Source of the DNA: Camelus bactrianus
Taxonomy: Eukaryota > Chordata > Mammalia > Artiodactyla > Camelidae
Assembly: GCF_048773025.1 (NCBI RefSeq)
Contig: NC_133572.1
Span: 635,001 to 699,000 of the forward strand
DNA length: 64,000 nucleotides
Reading direction: 5' to 3'
A model generated the notes under the pieces. It was not told the DNA's origin and did no database searches. It saw only the letters and a program-made list of their open reading frames with translations. Shown piece after piece: positions 45,419-59,938 of the stretch (within the stretch, counting starts at the first letter, position 1; each line of letters begins with the position of its first letter). The position numbers were made by a program, and so were the translations under genes.

Positions 45419-45546
45419 CTGAAAGAAAAGCAGAACCGGGTTAGAGCACGGTGACCAGACGCAGCAGAGGCGTGTGTGTTAGCGACAGAGGGACCAGCCA
45501 CAGGAGAGAGAGGGGCCGGCAGCACAGGAGGGCCGGCAGGCTTTAC
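45419..45546 (-). other. CACNA1C: Intron between exons 21 and 22 (128 bp), AG-free
   Basis: On the sense strand the only AG dinucleotides are in the donor (GTAAAG) and the acceptor; 45421-45540 has none. It contains a CTCTCTCTCC pyrimidine run and two branch-like CTAAC sites, whose branch A lies about 67 and 105 nt from the exon 21 donor. The pattern suggests a distant branch point and crowding with the upstream 5' splice site. Confidence 0.85.
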
Positions 45547-45606
45547 CTTCAGAGCAATTTCAATGGTGAAAATGGTAGTGAAAACAATGTCAAAATAAAA
45601 CAGAAT
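45547..45606 (-). CDS. CACNA1C: CACNA1C exon 21: mutually exclusive IIIS2, form a
   Basis: 60 bp, 20 codons, phase 0/0: ILFYFDIVFTTIFTIEIALK. It is the upstream member of the duplicated IIIS2 pair; channels use either this or exon 22, which in Cav1.2 is known to tune dihydropyridine sensitivity by tissue. Acceptor TTTACAG, donor GTAAAG. Joining 21 to 22 would stay in frame, so frame alone cannot enforce exclusivity. Confidence 0.98.
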
Positions 45607-46601
45607 CTGTAAAACAAAGAGAGACGGGTGGGGCTGGGCGGGGCTGGGGGGAGCAGGACGGTGGGAGGGAGGGCAGGTGGGCACTTTCCCCGTGGAGCCA
45701 GGTCGGGGTGGGAGCGGGGTCAGGGCCAGAGGCGGCTACAAAGGCTGCATGCTGAGGCCCCCAGACCTGTCAGGAGAGCTCTCGGGCCTACTTGGCTGGC
45801 CCTGGGTCTGGTCTGGTCGGCAGCCTTGCTCCTTAACTCAGTTTACTTACAGACCCAGATCAGATCCCTGGGTGCTTGTCAACACGACAGGGTGGGGCTT
45901 GCTTTTTTTCTTTTCTTGTGTGTGTGTGAAGATGCAAAGTGCTTAACTCACACTGGGGTGACTCAGCCAGCCGCTGGCGTGGGTGGGACCTACACTGGTG
46001 GTGGGGCCTTCAGGCAGGGAGGGGGCGCCCCGGGCTGGGCCGGGCTCCAGGGTTCCTGCTCTGCTCTGTCTCAGGTGGTGGATCAGCGTAGGCCAGCGCC
46101 TTTCTCAGCAGGAAAGCCCTGGCCGGGCAGTTTGCAGGACCATCTGCTGGCTGGGCAGGGGTCTGGGGGCTCCTCACCTCACACCCCCCTTGTCGGGAGT
46201 GACACAGTTTCGAGATTTTGCGATACAGAACTTATTTTGGCCTTTGACATAGGTCACCGGAGCCAGGGCTGGGTCTCCAAACTGAGTTTTTACTTCGCGG
46301 AGGGTCACTGAGCTCTCCCGTGTGAAGTCGGTCTCATCCGCCCGTGCTCTCCCAGTGACGGGGCGAGGCGTAAACCTCTGAGTTCTGGGGACGCGGAGCC
46401 CCGGGCGGAGGAGGTCCTGACCTCCCGGCCTCGGGCCCTGGCTCCACTCTCACACTTGCTAGTGGTCCTGAGAAGGGTTTCTGTCCACGCCCTCGTCCCT
46501 TAGACGTCTGGCATGGTCTCTGGGCTGAGCGGGGGGGGCCTGCCACCCCCAGAGCTGAGGGCTCAGGTTTGGGGCCGAGGGGCGCAGGCTGGGGAGCGTA
46601 C
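45607..46601 (-). other. CACNA1C: Intron 20
   Basis: 995 bp; no repeat or motif recognised apart from a short GT run near 45915. Confidence 0.75.
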
Positions 46602-46731
46602 GTGGTTCCTGAAGGAGGTGTGCCGCACCGGGTCCTCGGCGGCCAGGGAGACGCTGCTGAGCAGGATGAAGAAGAGGATCAGGTTGGTGAAGACGGAGTC
46701 GTTGACGACGCGGTGGCACCGAAGGCGGAAC
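46602..46731 (-). CDS. CACNA1C: CACNA1C exon 20: repeat III S1
   Basis: 130 bp. It encodes [20 protein letters not shown], then [20 protein letters not shown] and RNH: the IIIS1 helix and the S1-S2 turn. Against the human sequence as I recall it there are six changes in 43 residues (Q to R twice, I to V three times, T to S), an unusual cluster for this channel. Acceptor CCGCAG, donor GTACGC. Confidence 0.97.
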
Positions 46732-47244
46732 CTGCGGGCGAGGGGCTGGTCACCGGCGGAGGGGCGGGCGGCTCTGGCTGCGAGCCCCTCTCCTTCTCCA
46801 TGGGGCAGCCCTGCGGCAGGGCCACCAACGCACAGCCGCAGACACAGCTGCCCGCTGAGCGCCCACCGGCCCGGCTTCGTGGCCCTACGGCCCCACAGGC
46901 AGTGCGCGCCCGGCACCCTGGGAGTCTCTGCACCTTCAGATACGGCCGTGACCTCCTCGGCTGGCTTTCGCCTCGGGACCTCCCTGCCCCATCACGGAAG
47001 GTGATCGCTTTGTACGATCTACCTCGCATTCTAAGTACAGGCAATGACAGGGCCGCCCAGAGACGTGGAGGCCGCCGGGCTGGTTAGACCCAGACTCCAA
47101 GGAGGTTTGCCTGTAGCAGAAATCCAACCCCACACCTCAGCACAGTTACAAAGAGCGACACAGCTGACCCCTGGGCACTCACGGGTAGACCCTGGAATGC
47201 CAGGGGCATCTCACATACGGTCTCTTCTTGATAGTAGAAAGGGA

Positions 47245-47325
47245 GGCGGGTGTGGTTACCATCTTCCTTTACAGACAAAACCGCTGGAACCAGGAAGGAG
47301 AGACTGGCCCAGACACACAGGCTGC
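47245..47325 (-). repeat. Possible MIR fragment, antisense
   Basis: 'ccatcttcctttacagacaa', then 'ggagagactggcccagacacacaggctg', resembles the antisense MIR core (tttacagatgag ... cttgcccaaggtcacacagc). Confidence 0.45.
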
Positions 47326-47328
47326 AGA

Positions 47329-47377
47329 GTGTGTGTGTGTGTGTGTCTGTGCGTGTCTGTGCGTGTCTGTGTGTGTT
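47329..47377 (+). repeat. (GT)n microsatellite with GTCTGTGC interruptions
   Basis: GT dinucleotide run broken by regular 'ctgtgcgt' variants, about 49 bp. Confidence 0.95.
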
Positions 47378-47759
47378 GGCAGAGGCGGGGTCGGGGCTTG
47401 AGCCCAGGCCTTCAGACCCCTGCCCCCGGCATGTGGGTGACTAAACGCTCTGAGGGACCTTACTGATGCAGAAGCACCAAATCCTGGAAAGGAATTTTCT
47501 CTTTAAGACAATCCTGGTTCCACCATCAGAGTTGGGGAAGGTCTACACTGATTCCCCTTCAAAGAAACAAACAAAGCAGCTAACAAGCCAATCCACCGAG
47601 CTGGTGCCCGCGTGACAGGCAGCCGGACATCAGAGGTGCCTGAGGACAGAGGCCAGGGGCAGCACTGCCGCCAGGAAACGGCACTTCGAATCAGAGGCGC
47701 CCAGGACTGCCGGGCTGAGCCGGATCCCTCAAGGAGCGTCGGGAAGAAAGCTCCCCATC

Positions 47760-48680
47760 ACGGGAACTCGCCCATTATGATGACGTGCTGAGGTCACAAC
47801 CAAAATCACTGAACACCCAAGAAGATAAGCCACTGAGATGGGAAAGCAGAAGACACTACAAACAAGTGACTGAGACCCCCCCAAGACGGCAGACACTGGA
47901 AGTATCAAACCACAGGACAGCTGTGCTTGAGACAGTTAATGGAACGAGGGACTTGCTCACGAAGGTGACGGACAGCCAGAAACTCAGACGTGGCAGACAG
48001 AGCTGGGAAAACCAAGCAACAGATGGAACTGTCTGAAATGAAAACATGTAAGTTGATCTAAAAACTGGTTCACACAGCAACATAGATGGAGCTGAAGAGA
48101 GAACTGAGAAACCGGAAGACAGACCTGGAGAAATGCCCAGACTTCCGACAGAGGGACTAGGAGGTGGAAGGCTCGGAGACGCGAGTGTGTGAGGTGGGGG
48201 CACAGAACGGGGTCCAACCCACGTCTGCTTGGCGGGCAGGGCGCCAGGCGGCGGGGAAGACGACCAGGCAGCACGTACAGGCACGGCAGCTGCAGCGTTC
48301 TGAGAACTCGTGGTTGTTAATCTAACCTGTAATGTCGCTCAAACGTGACAAAAGTATAAATCCACAGGCTCAGGAAGCCTGCCATACTCTAAGCAGAATA
48401 ATGGAAAGAAGTCTACGTCCAGACTCGCGGCAGTAAACGTGCCCGGCACCGGGGCCCGCGGGCGATGGTGAAAGCTCCTAGAGACAAGGGGCAGGTGCCT
48501 CGTAAGGAGTGACAGCAGGAACCGCGACGTCACCGTGGGGTAAGACCCCCAGCGCGCTGAGGGCCAAGCCTGTCAGCCCGAAAGCACACGCACAGCAAGC
48601 CTGTCTTTCAAGAACAGGAAATGGAAACAGTGACAGGTCGACAGAGGCCGAGTGAATTTACCACAAAGGAACTTCTTTCT
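47760..48680 (+). repeat. Probable old L1/HAL1-like remnant
   Basis: An A-rich, purine-rich stretch with phrases reminiscent of the L1/HAL1 ORF1 region ('gaactgtctgaaatgaaaac', 'agtctacgtccagactcgcggcagtaaa'). The match is by memory of consensus and diverged, so family and borders are uncertain. Confidence 0.4.
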
Positions 48681-48773
48681 GTTTTGTTTTGTTTTTTGTC
48701 CGGGGAGGTAATTAGATTCTAGAAATTTATGTGTGTGTTTGTTTAGTGGAGGTGCTGGGGGTGGAACCCAGGA
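48680..48773 (-). mobile_element. Truncated tRNA-Ala-derived SINE (camelid vic-1-like), antisense
   Basis: A T-rich start, 'gaggtaattagattctagaaattta', then 'gtggaggtgctgggggtgg' and 'aacccaggac' form the antisense of the 3' two-thirds of the SINE, including the B-box region. The tRNA head (A box) is missing. It probably sits inside an older L1-like remnant. Confidence 0.7.
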
Positions 48774-49216
48774 CAGAAGGATGGACTGAGACACATGAAA
48801 AATGGTGAACCAACAGAAAGGCAAGTGGCATGCAAATCCAAACACACCTGCCTGCATAATGATGCCGATCACGCTAACCCTGGGTCAGAAGCAAAGGCCA
48901 GGGCTAAAGTGTTCGCCCACCGCAACACGCAGGGCGGGAGGCTGGGAGGAGCTAAATTCACCTGGCTATTTTAACTCCTTCCATTTTGCAGGAGAAGGAT
49001 GACGATTTTGTTTAACCTCAGGTTTTGTTACATCAAATGTAACCACCAACAGGCCAGGGACAGAGTCCACACATTTCAAACGATGGAGAAGAAAGACAAA
49101 CACAGGTCCTCTGATTCAGAACCCAGGCCTTTCCCCTAAATCAGCATCTGTTTACACAAGGGGGGGGGACCCACCCACGGGCTGGAGGGCGCCGGGCTTG
49201 CCCCGCCGGCTACTCA

Positions 49217-49681
<465 letters not shown>

Positions 49682-50029
49682 CTAGACAAGGTGGCCACGT
49701 GAGACTGGGACATTGCCAGGTGTCCTCGTCCGTCTAGGCTGCAGGCAGGGGAAGGGGCATGGCTTGCTTGACCTGCTCCTGACAAGCAACCCCAGCCTTG
49801 AAGATTCCAGGAGCTTAAAATCGACGCTCTCCCTAGTCCTGAAAACACGAAAGAACACTGTGCTGCGGGGACAGTAATGCTGCTGTCACAGGCTCTTCGT
49901 CCGAAGGTCTAGGCCCTGACACCAGTCACAGAAGCACCTTGCTCCCTGGGCTGGTGGCCACACCGAACGTGAACCACAGGCAAACGGCTTGTGCCCCGAA
50001 TATCCTGTTCTGCTAGAATGTTTAGAAGG

Positions 50030-50190
50030 CGATGGAAGTTAAGAGCATGGACTCCCCAGCCAACGCCTGGATCCCATCTCGGCTCTGTTTCTTTCTGGCC
50101 ACGGGCATTTGATTTAGTCCCTCTGAGCCTCAGTCTCCCTGCCTGTAAGATGGGGTCACGGCACGTACGTTCCTCAGGATGGTGCCGTCT
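50030..50190 (+). repeat. MIR SINE
   Basis: It follows the MIR consensus in order: 'ttaagagcatggactc', 'tctggccacgggcatttgatttag', 'ctctgagcctcagtctccctgcctgtaagatgggg'. It is an ancient mammalian SINE in sense orientation. Confidence 0.8.
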
Positions 50191-50314
50191 GTCTCCGACC
50201 ACGCGAGGTGCTCCTAGCCTGTAGCTGGGCTTAGCTTCTCCCTCAGTCGGGTCTCTGCCTGTTAATCCCCCACAGGCTTTCCACTTTGCCCAAGTACTCT
50301 CTGAACGCCCACTG

Positions 50315-50670
50315 ACATGGGTGGATAGCGTCCCCCCCAAGTTCACGTGCACGTGGATCTGCAGAGCGTGACCTTATTTTGGAAACAGTGTCTTCGCAGA
50401 TGTGACCTGTGATGCTGTCATCCTGGACTGGGGTGGGGGGCCCTAGTTTCAAGGCCTGTTGACCTTACAAGGAGACTCACACGGGGCAGAAGGGGAGGCA
50501 GAGACGGGTGGGGGGCAGTGACAGCTGGGGCCCCAAGGGCTGCATTGACGGCAGTGCGAGGGGTGACTCCCGAGCCGTTGGTGGGAGCCTGGTCCTGCCA
50601 ACACCCTGATGTCTGGCTTCCAGGCTCCAGAACAGTGAGAGGACAGATTCCTGTTGTTCAGGCCCCGCCC
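50315..50670 (+). mobile_element. Solo LTR remnant, ERVL-MaLR (MLT1-type), fossil
   Basis: Plus-strand text follows the MLT1 LTR order: a 'gtgaccttattttggaaaca' segment, 'cagatgtgacc', and near the end a 'ccaacaccctgatgtctgg' and 'ctccagaacagtgagaggac' portion. No internal retroviral genes adjoin it. It is a broken, non-coding relic, likely dating to early placental mammals given its family and divergence. Confidence 0.65.
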
Positions 50671-53600
50671 CCACCGCAGGATGGTTAAGGCGGCCCTGGC
50701 TCCGCCCTCTCCCTGCCAGGAAGGTCTCCCCAGAGCCGCGGGCACTCCCCAAGACAGCACCTTCCCCCGGCTCTCCTGAGTCCCTGCGCCTAGAAGCCGC
50801 CTTCCCGTGAACCCCGCCGGCCTTCCGCCTTCACCTGGCCTTTGGGACAAAGCAGCTCAGATGCCTGGCCTTACGTGTACCTGTTCCAGCTCTTCATGTG
50901 CTGAGAGCCCTGCAGACAGAAACCACGCTGGGCACATGGGAGCTGACCTCCTGGTGATGACTCCCCCTCCACAGCGACGCTCACTTCACAGGAAGGGGCC
51001 CCACAGGAGCTCAGGCGGAGACCGAGCTGGCTGGGAGGTGGCTCTGGGAAGCCCACCTTGCGGACTGGCCCTGCCTCTGGGCGCCCCTCTCCTGGCTACT
51101 ACGAAAACCCGTCTGGCGCAGAGAGCAGCTCTTTATCCAGCAGGAGGTGTCTAGGGACCCGGGGCCTTTTGGAGGACTGGCAGACCACAGGCACGGATCC
51201 CCTCCCTCGAGGGGAGCTGACCGGCGAGGCAATTAATATTCAGCCGAAGAGTGGCACGCAGTGAGGGCTGCGTCCAGGCCAAGGGCTGAAGCTTGCTAAC
51301 CAGCCCTGGAGAGGCCTCCTATTAAAGCAAAGCCGGTAGGACCAGAGTGGGCGAAATCACGGCGCTGACTCGCAGAATCGGGCTGGAGGGGCTCAGGTCC
51401 CCGCCTGGACCTTTGTCCTCCTTTCCAGTTTGCTGTAAATGACCTAACACTTTCTTACTCGTGAACATTTGAGGACAGGTCATTGAACGCTATTTCCATC
51501 ATCTGTGTTTACAGAAGAACACACCGGCAGCTTCGTGCTGGTCTGAATGTCTCTGGATGAATCGTGCATGCGCTGGTCCCGCCGCGCGGCCAGGAGGGCT
51601 GGGCTGGCTTGGTTCTCAGGGAGAGGGGGTCAGCGTCCGTCCAGCACACAGCAGTCGGGTTTCCAGCACCGCGTGTAAGTGGAAACTACCTCTGAAGGAC
51701 GAACCCAAACTTTTAAAGGGACAGAAGGTGGACAGCGAGTGATGCTTCGCAGGCACCAGGTGTGAGGACCGAGGTGCGGGTTCGGGGAGTCAGGCAGAGC
51801 TCCTTCCAGGGGGGCAGCTGACCGTGCGGATGCCCAGGTGCCAGCGGAGGCTCATGGGGCTCTTTGTCTTGTCAACGCCGTTCCTGGAGCTTTGAGAAGC
51901 GCAGTGAGCCGGGTCCTGCCACGTCCAGATGGCGGTTGCAGACTCAGCGGAGACCGTGGCGTGGCTCGGTGCCCACCCTCGGCCCTTGTGGCCCTGCCCC
52001 TCCCCACTGGGTGCCCGTTCTCACTGCTGGGGCTCTGCTCAGGCTGCTCTGACAGCTAGGGCCTATGAAGCCACAGCCTCGCCCTCAAGGAGAGTCCAGC
52101 TCTCCGTGTGGCCCAAGTCTAGCGGCCCTAAAAGGCCAACACCCAGAGCCAGGCCGGGGACGCACTTCCTGCACTGGGTGTCTTCTTGTTCAGGCCACCC
52201 CCATCCCTCTCCCACGTCTCCGTACGGCTGGCCCGGCCTCTGGATGCTCGCAGGCGGCCCCTCCGCGTCTCAGCGGGCCCCCCGCCCACACTGCCATCGC
52301 CCCGCCTGGCCAGCTGCATGACGGTCCTCTCCGTCCTGGTTCTAATCTGCCCGCCCCACGCAGCAGCCAGAGCATGTCTTTCACAAGGGAGGTCGGACGC
52401 GGGCTGAGAACCTCCGGTGGTCCCTCCACATTGCTCAGTCCCTCTCTTGCTGTCTTCCTGTTTAAACTTTAAAGACACACACGAGGAGAGAGACTTGACG
52501 AGAACTTCTATACCAGCCTCAACACCCACTGACAACTTGCCCATCTCGTTTCACGTTACTGTCTCTGCCTCCATTCTTCGTTGCTGGAACATTTTAGAGC
52601 GACTTCTAAACATCTTAGACTCCAGCTGTGAACGTGTCAGCGTTTATAAAGCAGAACTACGATAATAACAGTATCGTCCTAACACGATTAGCAGAAACTT
52701 GAAATTGGTTGGATCCCAGTCCGTATTCAGCTTTCCCCCGCGACCTGAAAACGTCACTGTGAGGTCTGTTCATTCGGGATCGAGACAGACCATCCCGCTG
52801 CCTTTGGTCGATGCTTCCGGTGTGTCCTGGAAACTGCAGTAGTTTCCGCCCAGAAGGGCTTTCTGCCTGGCACACGGACACCCTCCCGGTCTTCCCTCCG
52901 TCCGCCCCTCTGAGCCCCAGGAAGCCCTATCCCCTCCCCCGCAGAGGGAACTGGGCGGGCGAGAGGGTCAGGCTTGGGCGTGAGTACGGAAGGTTCCAAC
53001 TGCCCGACGAGGTTATGACCAGCGCAGCCCAGCCTGCACCGAGGGGGGTCGGCAAGACCAGCAGGGCCTTGACGGTGGGGGGTGACTTCGAGCTCGAAGC
53101 CGGTGACAACACCTGCAATTCTAGGGAAAGCGAAGGCAGACCAGGGCTCACACAGGGTGCGGGTTTCCTACTTGGGGAAGCAAGCCTGAGGGAGGCCGAC
53201 AGGCTGCTGACATGAAACCCTCTCCAGGAGACCTGCCGGCCGAGTCACGGGTCAGATGGCGGACCGGACACTGAGTCGGGAAGAGCTCTTTCTACGTGAG
53301 AGGCCTCAGAGCATCCCACGGAGCAGGGCCCGAGGGGACGTCGGTGCTGACGGCCGTGCGTGTGCTCAGAGCACCTCCTGGTGCGGGCAGGACAGAGTCG
53401 GGGTTTACCACGACCGCAAGTGAGCAGGATGCCGCAGCGTACGTTCCACGAGTAAGTTCTGCAACCGAATGGTGCTTTTCCAGCACGGGCTGTGGTAACA
53501 CCTTCACGTCTAAGCGACCCAGATCCCGAAGCCTCAAAGGCGCTGCTCAGACACGGTTTACTCAGTCTCCTGCTATTATTACGAGGAACCCAGGAGAGTT

Positions 53601-53720
53601 CTGCCCCTGATGGCAGCGGGCAGTGCGCACAGAGGCGGGGCGCCTGGAGACAGCGCGCGGCTTGAGAGCGGGTCCCCCCCACCCCCCGACCCTCTCCAGG
53701 CGGGGCAGTGGGGCTGCTAC

Positions 53721-53790
53721 CTGTCGCTTCCGGGCGGGGGTAGGAAGCCTTGTCCTCACTTTCGTTGGGCTGGAGGTCATCCATGTTGAT
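53721..53790 (-). CDS. CACNA1C: CACNA1C exon 18: II-III loop
   Basis: 70 bp. It encodes [20 protein letters not shown] followed by EAT, and its last G completes Gly with the first two bases of exon 19. Acceptor CTAG, donor GTAGCA. It is loop sequence, somewhat diverged from human. Confidence 0.95.
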
Positions 53791-54076
53791 CTAGGTGGTC
53801 AAGGGAGAGAAGCAGAGCCCAGTTAGGCAGGGCCCACGGTTTTAGGGCCTCAGAGGGGCTGCGAGGCCCCTCAGCCCCTCCCGTCCCGGCCGGGCTGCCA
53901 ACACAGAAGCACGCCTGCGTTGCTCTGCACTCGGCCCTCAGGAGCCCACAGGAGGCTGGCCGCCTCCTCCTCCCCACGCCCCCGGCTCTGCCGTCCGCCC
54001 TCCCCGCTGCACCCACCGAGCCCCCTCCCCCATCCCCACGGCGCGGCAGCGGCCCAGACCCTGGAGGCGCCCTCAC

Positions 54077-54197
54077 CTTGGTGGCCGGCGGGGACTCTCC
54101 GGCGGCTGTGATGGATTTCAGCTCAATTTTTTCCTCCTTGGTCTCCTCCACTGCTGGCTTCTCCACCATCTCTTGTTTCTTCTCTGGGCTGGCAGTC
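54077..54197 (-). CDS. CACNA1C: CACNA1C exon 17: II-III loop
   Basis: 121 bp. The translation begins [20 protein letters not shown] and ends [10 protein letters not shown], a hydrophilic Glu/Lys-rich loop segment. Several substitutions against human (L to M, GES to EET, D to A) fit the low constraint of this cytoplasmic loop. Acceptor CCAG, donor GTGAGG. Confidence 0.96.
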
Positions 54198-57516
<3,319 letters not shown>

Positions 57517-57849
57517 TTAACCTGGGGTCCCAGGACCGGGAATGAGGAGAGAGGAGCCCGGGGTCAGGAGCCTGAGTTCCGACCCCGCCTGCACCTGCCT
57601 TTGGGCGAGTCGCTAAACCTCCCTTCCTTCTGAACACCCCCCATCTGAAAAAAGAGACAGCAGTGACACAGGCTTTGTGACGTTACTGGGAGGATTCCAT
57701 GGGATGACAGTCTTTAAAGAGCCCGCCAGCAACGAAATGAAAAAACAGTGGTACCGCGTCAGCCTGAAGAAAGGAAGCTGTCAACACAGTGAAAAGACAG
57801 CCTACGAAGTGCGGGGAAGTGTGCAAACCCCGCAGCTGCGAAGGGCTGA

Positions 57850-58375
57850 TGTCCTGTAAGCCAACAGCAAAACACACACAGAAGACGGCCCAAATAAGCC
57901 GTTAAAACAGGCTGAAGACCTAAACAGACTCTTCTCCAAACAAAACACACAAATGGCAACAGGTACGTGTAAAGCGCTCAACATCCTCGCTCACCAGGGG
58001 GCCGCAAATCAAAACCACAGCGAGACTTCCCCTCACACCTGTCAGAACGGCCATCACAGAAAAGGCAAAGGGCAGCAGGTGTGGGCGAGGACGTGGGGAG
58101 GAGCGAGTCCGCGCACGGCTGCTGGGGACGCAAACTGGGGCAGCCACCGTGGAAACCAGGATGGAGGTTCCCAGAAAACTGCAAATCGAGCCGCCACGAG
58201 ACCCAGCAATTCCACTTCGGAGAAGACGCCCAGAGGACGTGCCCACTGTGGCTTTATTCATAATCACCGAGACGTGGGAGCAACCTGACCGTCCGTGGAC
58301 GGATAAGTGGATAAAGAAAACGTGGTGCACATATCTACGATGGGATGGCATTTAGCCATAGTCACGAACTTTAAC
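57850..58375 (+). mobile_element. Old L1 (L1M-type) ORF2 3' end, sense
   Basis: The stretch follows the well-known end of L1 ORF2 on the plus strand: phrases matching 'aagacctaaacagac', 'caaatcaaaaccacagcgag', 'cagcaattccacttc' and 'ggataagtggataaag' occur in the right order. It is heavily diverged, so it is an old copy. It probably continues as the 3' UTR piece at 59505-59725. Confidence 0.8.
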
Positions 58376-59504
58376 ACACTGAGAAAAACGTAATCCACTG
58401 ACACTGAAAAAGAGGAGAGAGGGGTGTGCTTTATGGAGGGTGTCAGATGGGCAACAGGAATGAGCGAACCAGGGAGCGAATGAATGAGCGCTGGACCTAG
58501 GCAAGCGCCACTTTGCAGCAGTAAGTAATTCAGGTCCAGACCACCCCGGGTGAAAGGTGCTGGGGAGCAGGGTGCCCACAGAACCCCGATACCTTTGCAC
58601 GGACTCCTCAGTAATCACAGAGGGAAGGGAGCCCTAACAGTGGGGGACTCTGGCAGACGCCCCTTGGCCACGTTCCTACACTTGGAGTCACTAGTAACAG
58701 GACACACGACGCCGCGAACTTCCTGGTGTCATACGGCGGGGGCACCTGACCTCTCTGTGTCTGTCTCCTCAGCCCCGCAGGACGAGGCCCTGGGAAGTGG
58801 AGTCACCCCCTCCAACGGCCCCGTCCAAGGTCCCGCAGACCCTGGGGGCTGGCCCCCCCCGATGACTCTCAGTCACGTGGCTCCAGCCGGCCTCCTCACT
58901 GTCCCCCTGTGTCCCCACTGCTGGCCGGCCCAGCTCTGCTGTCTGCTGGGCTCCCCTCTTCGTCCCCTCAGGCCTCACTCAAGGTCCCCTCGCCACAGTG
59001 TCCTGGCCGCCACGCTGTCCCCAGCCTGCTTTTTATGTGCTCATCACGCCGGGACGGGGGTTCAGGGAGCACTGCTGGTCTGCTCTGATCACCCCTCCTG
59101 AAGGAGGTGACTGGGAGTGTCTCGTTGGATGAAGGAACGAAAGTTACTTAAGTGTGACGCTCTGGTGCTTACTGGGGCAAGGAGGCAAGGGGAGGGGGAC
59201 GGGGTGACACAGACTCCTGTGTGTGTGCGGAGCAGGCCGGGGGCGCGCACACTGGCCTGAGTCCAACCCGCCCGCCCAAAGGTGAGGAATGGGTCTTGTT
59301 CGCCCCTCACCCGCCGACATCATTTCTAACCCTGTGGCTTCCCTGGGTCTGGGGGGCAGGGTCTGAGGTTCCCGACCCTCCATCGCCAGACTACGTGCAA
59401 ACCGTTACGTCCCAGGATTACACACTGGTGGCTCCCGCAGTGTGTGCGGACGGGGCTGGGGGTGGGCCAACTGGGTGAGGGGTCAAAGGTTCAAGCCCAT
59501 AGTT

Positions 59505-59725
59505 ATGAAATGCGAAGCCCAGCACGGCGACCACGGCCGACACGACTGCAACGCGCACGGGAGCTGTTAGGGGAACCGATCTTACAAAGCTCTCCTCACT
59601 GGAAAAGCACCGTAACTGCGTGATGTGACGGATGCTAACTGCTGACTGCGGCGACCACTCCATAACAAACAGGAACATGGAATCAGCGTGCTGTTCCTCT
59701 GAAACTAACGTAATGTCACACGTCA
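59505..59725 (+). mobile_element. L1M 3' UTR fragment, sense
   Basis: It matches the late part of an L1M 3' UTR on the plus strand: a 'gtgatggatgttaact'-like segment, then 'gaaactaacgtaatgtcaca', the usual run-up to the L1 end. Orientation and distance fit the same insertion as the ORF2 piece at 57850-58375. Confidence 0.65.
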
Positions 59726-59729
59726 GAGG

Positions 59730-59938
59730 CAGTTGGCCCTTGAACAACTTGGGGGTTAGGCGCCCACACCCCACCTCCGGTGTTTGAAAACCCGAGTGTA
59801 ACTCGACAGTCGGCCCCTCTAATCTGAGGTTGTGTGTCTGCAAATCCAGCTGACCGCGGACCGTGTAGTCTCCAGTGTGGAAGAGTCTGCAGGGAAGTGG
59901 GGCCGCGCAGTTCAAACCCGAGTCGTTCAAGGACCACG
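59730..59938. mobile_element. Short Tigger/MER2-like DNA transposon (non-autonomous)
   Basis: The left end reads cagttggcccttgaacaac and the right end reads ttcaaacccgagtcgttcaa followed by ggaccacgta. These are diverged copies of the MER2/Tigger terminal inverted repeats (consensus cagttgacccttgaacaac). The length of about 210 bp marks an internally deleted, non-coding copy. It sits immediately after the L1 3' UTR fragment. Confidence 0.7.
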
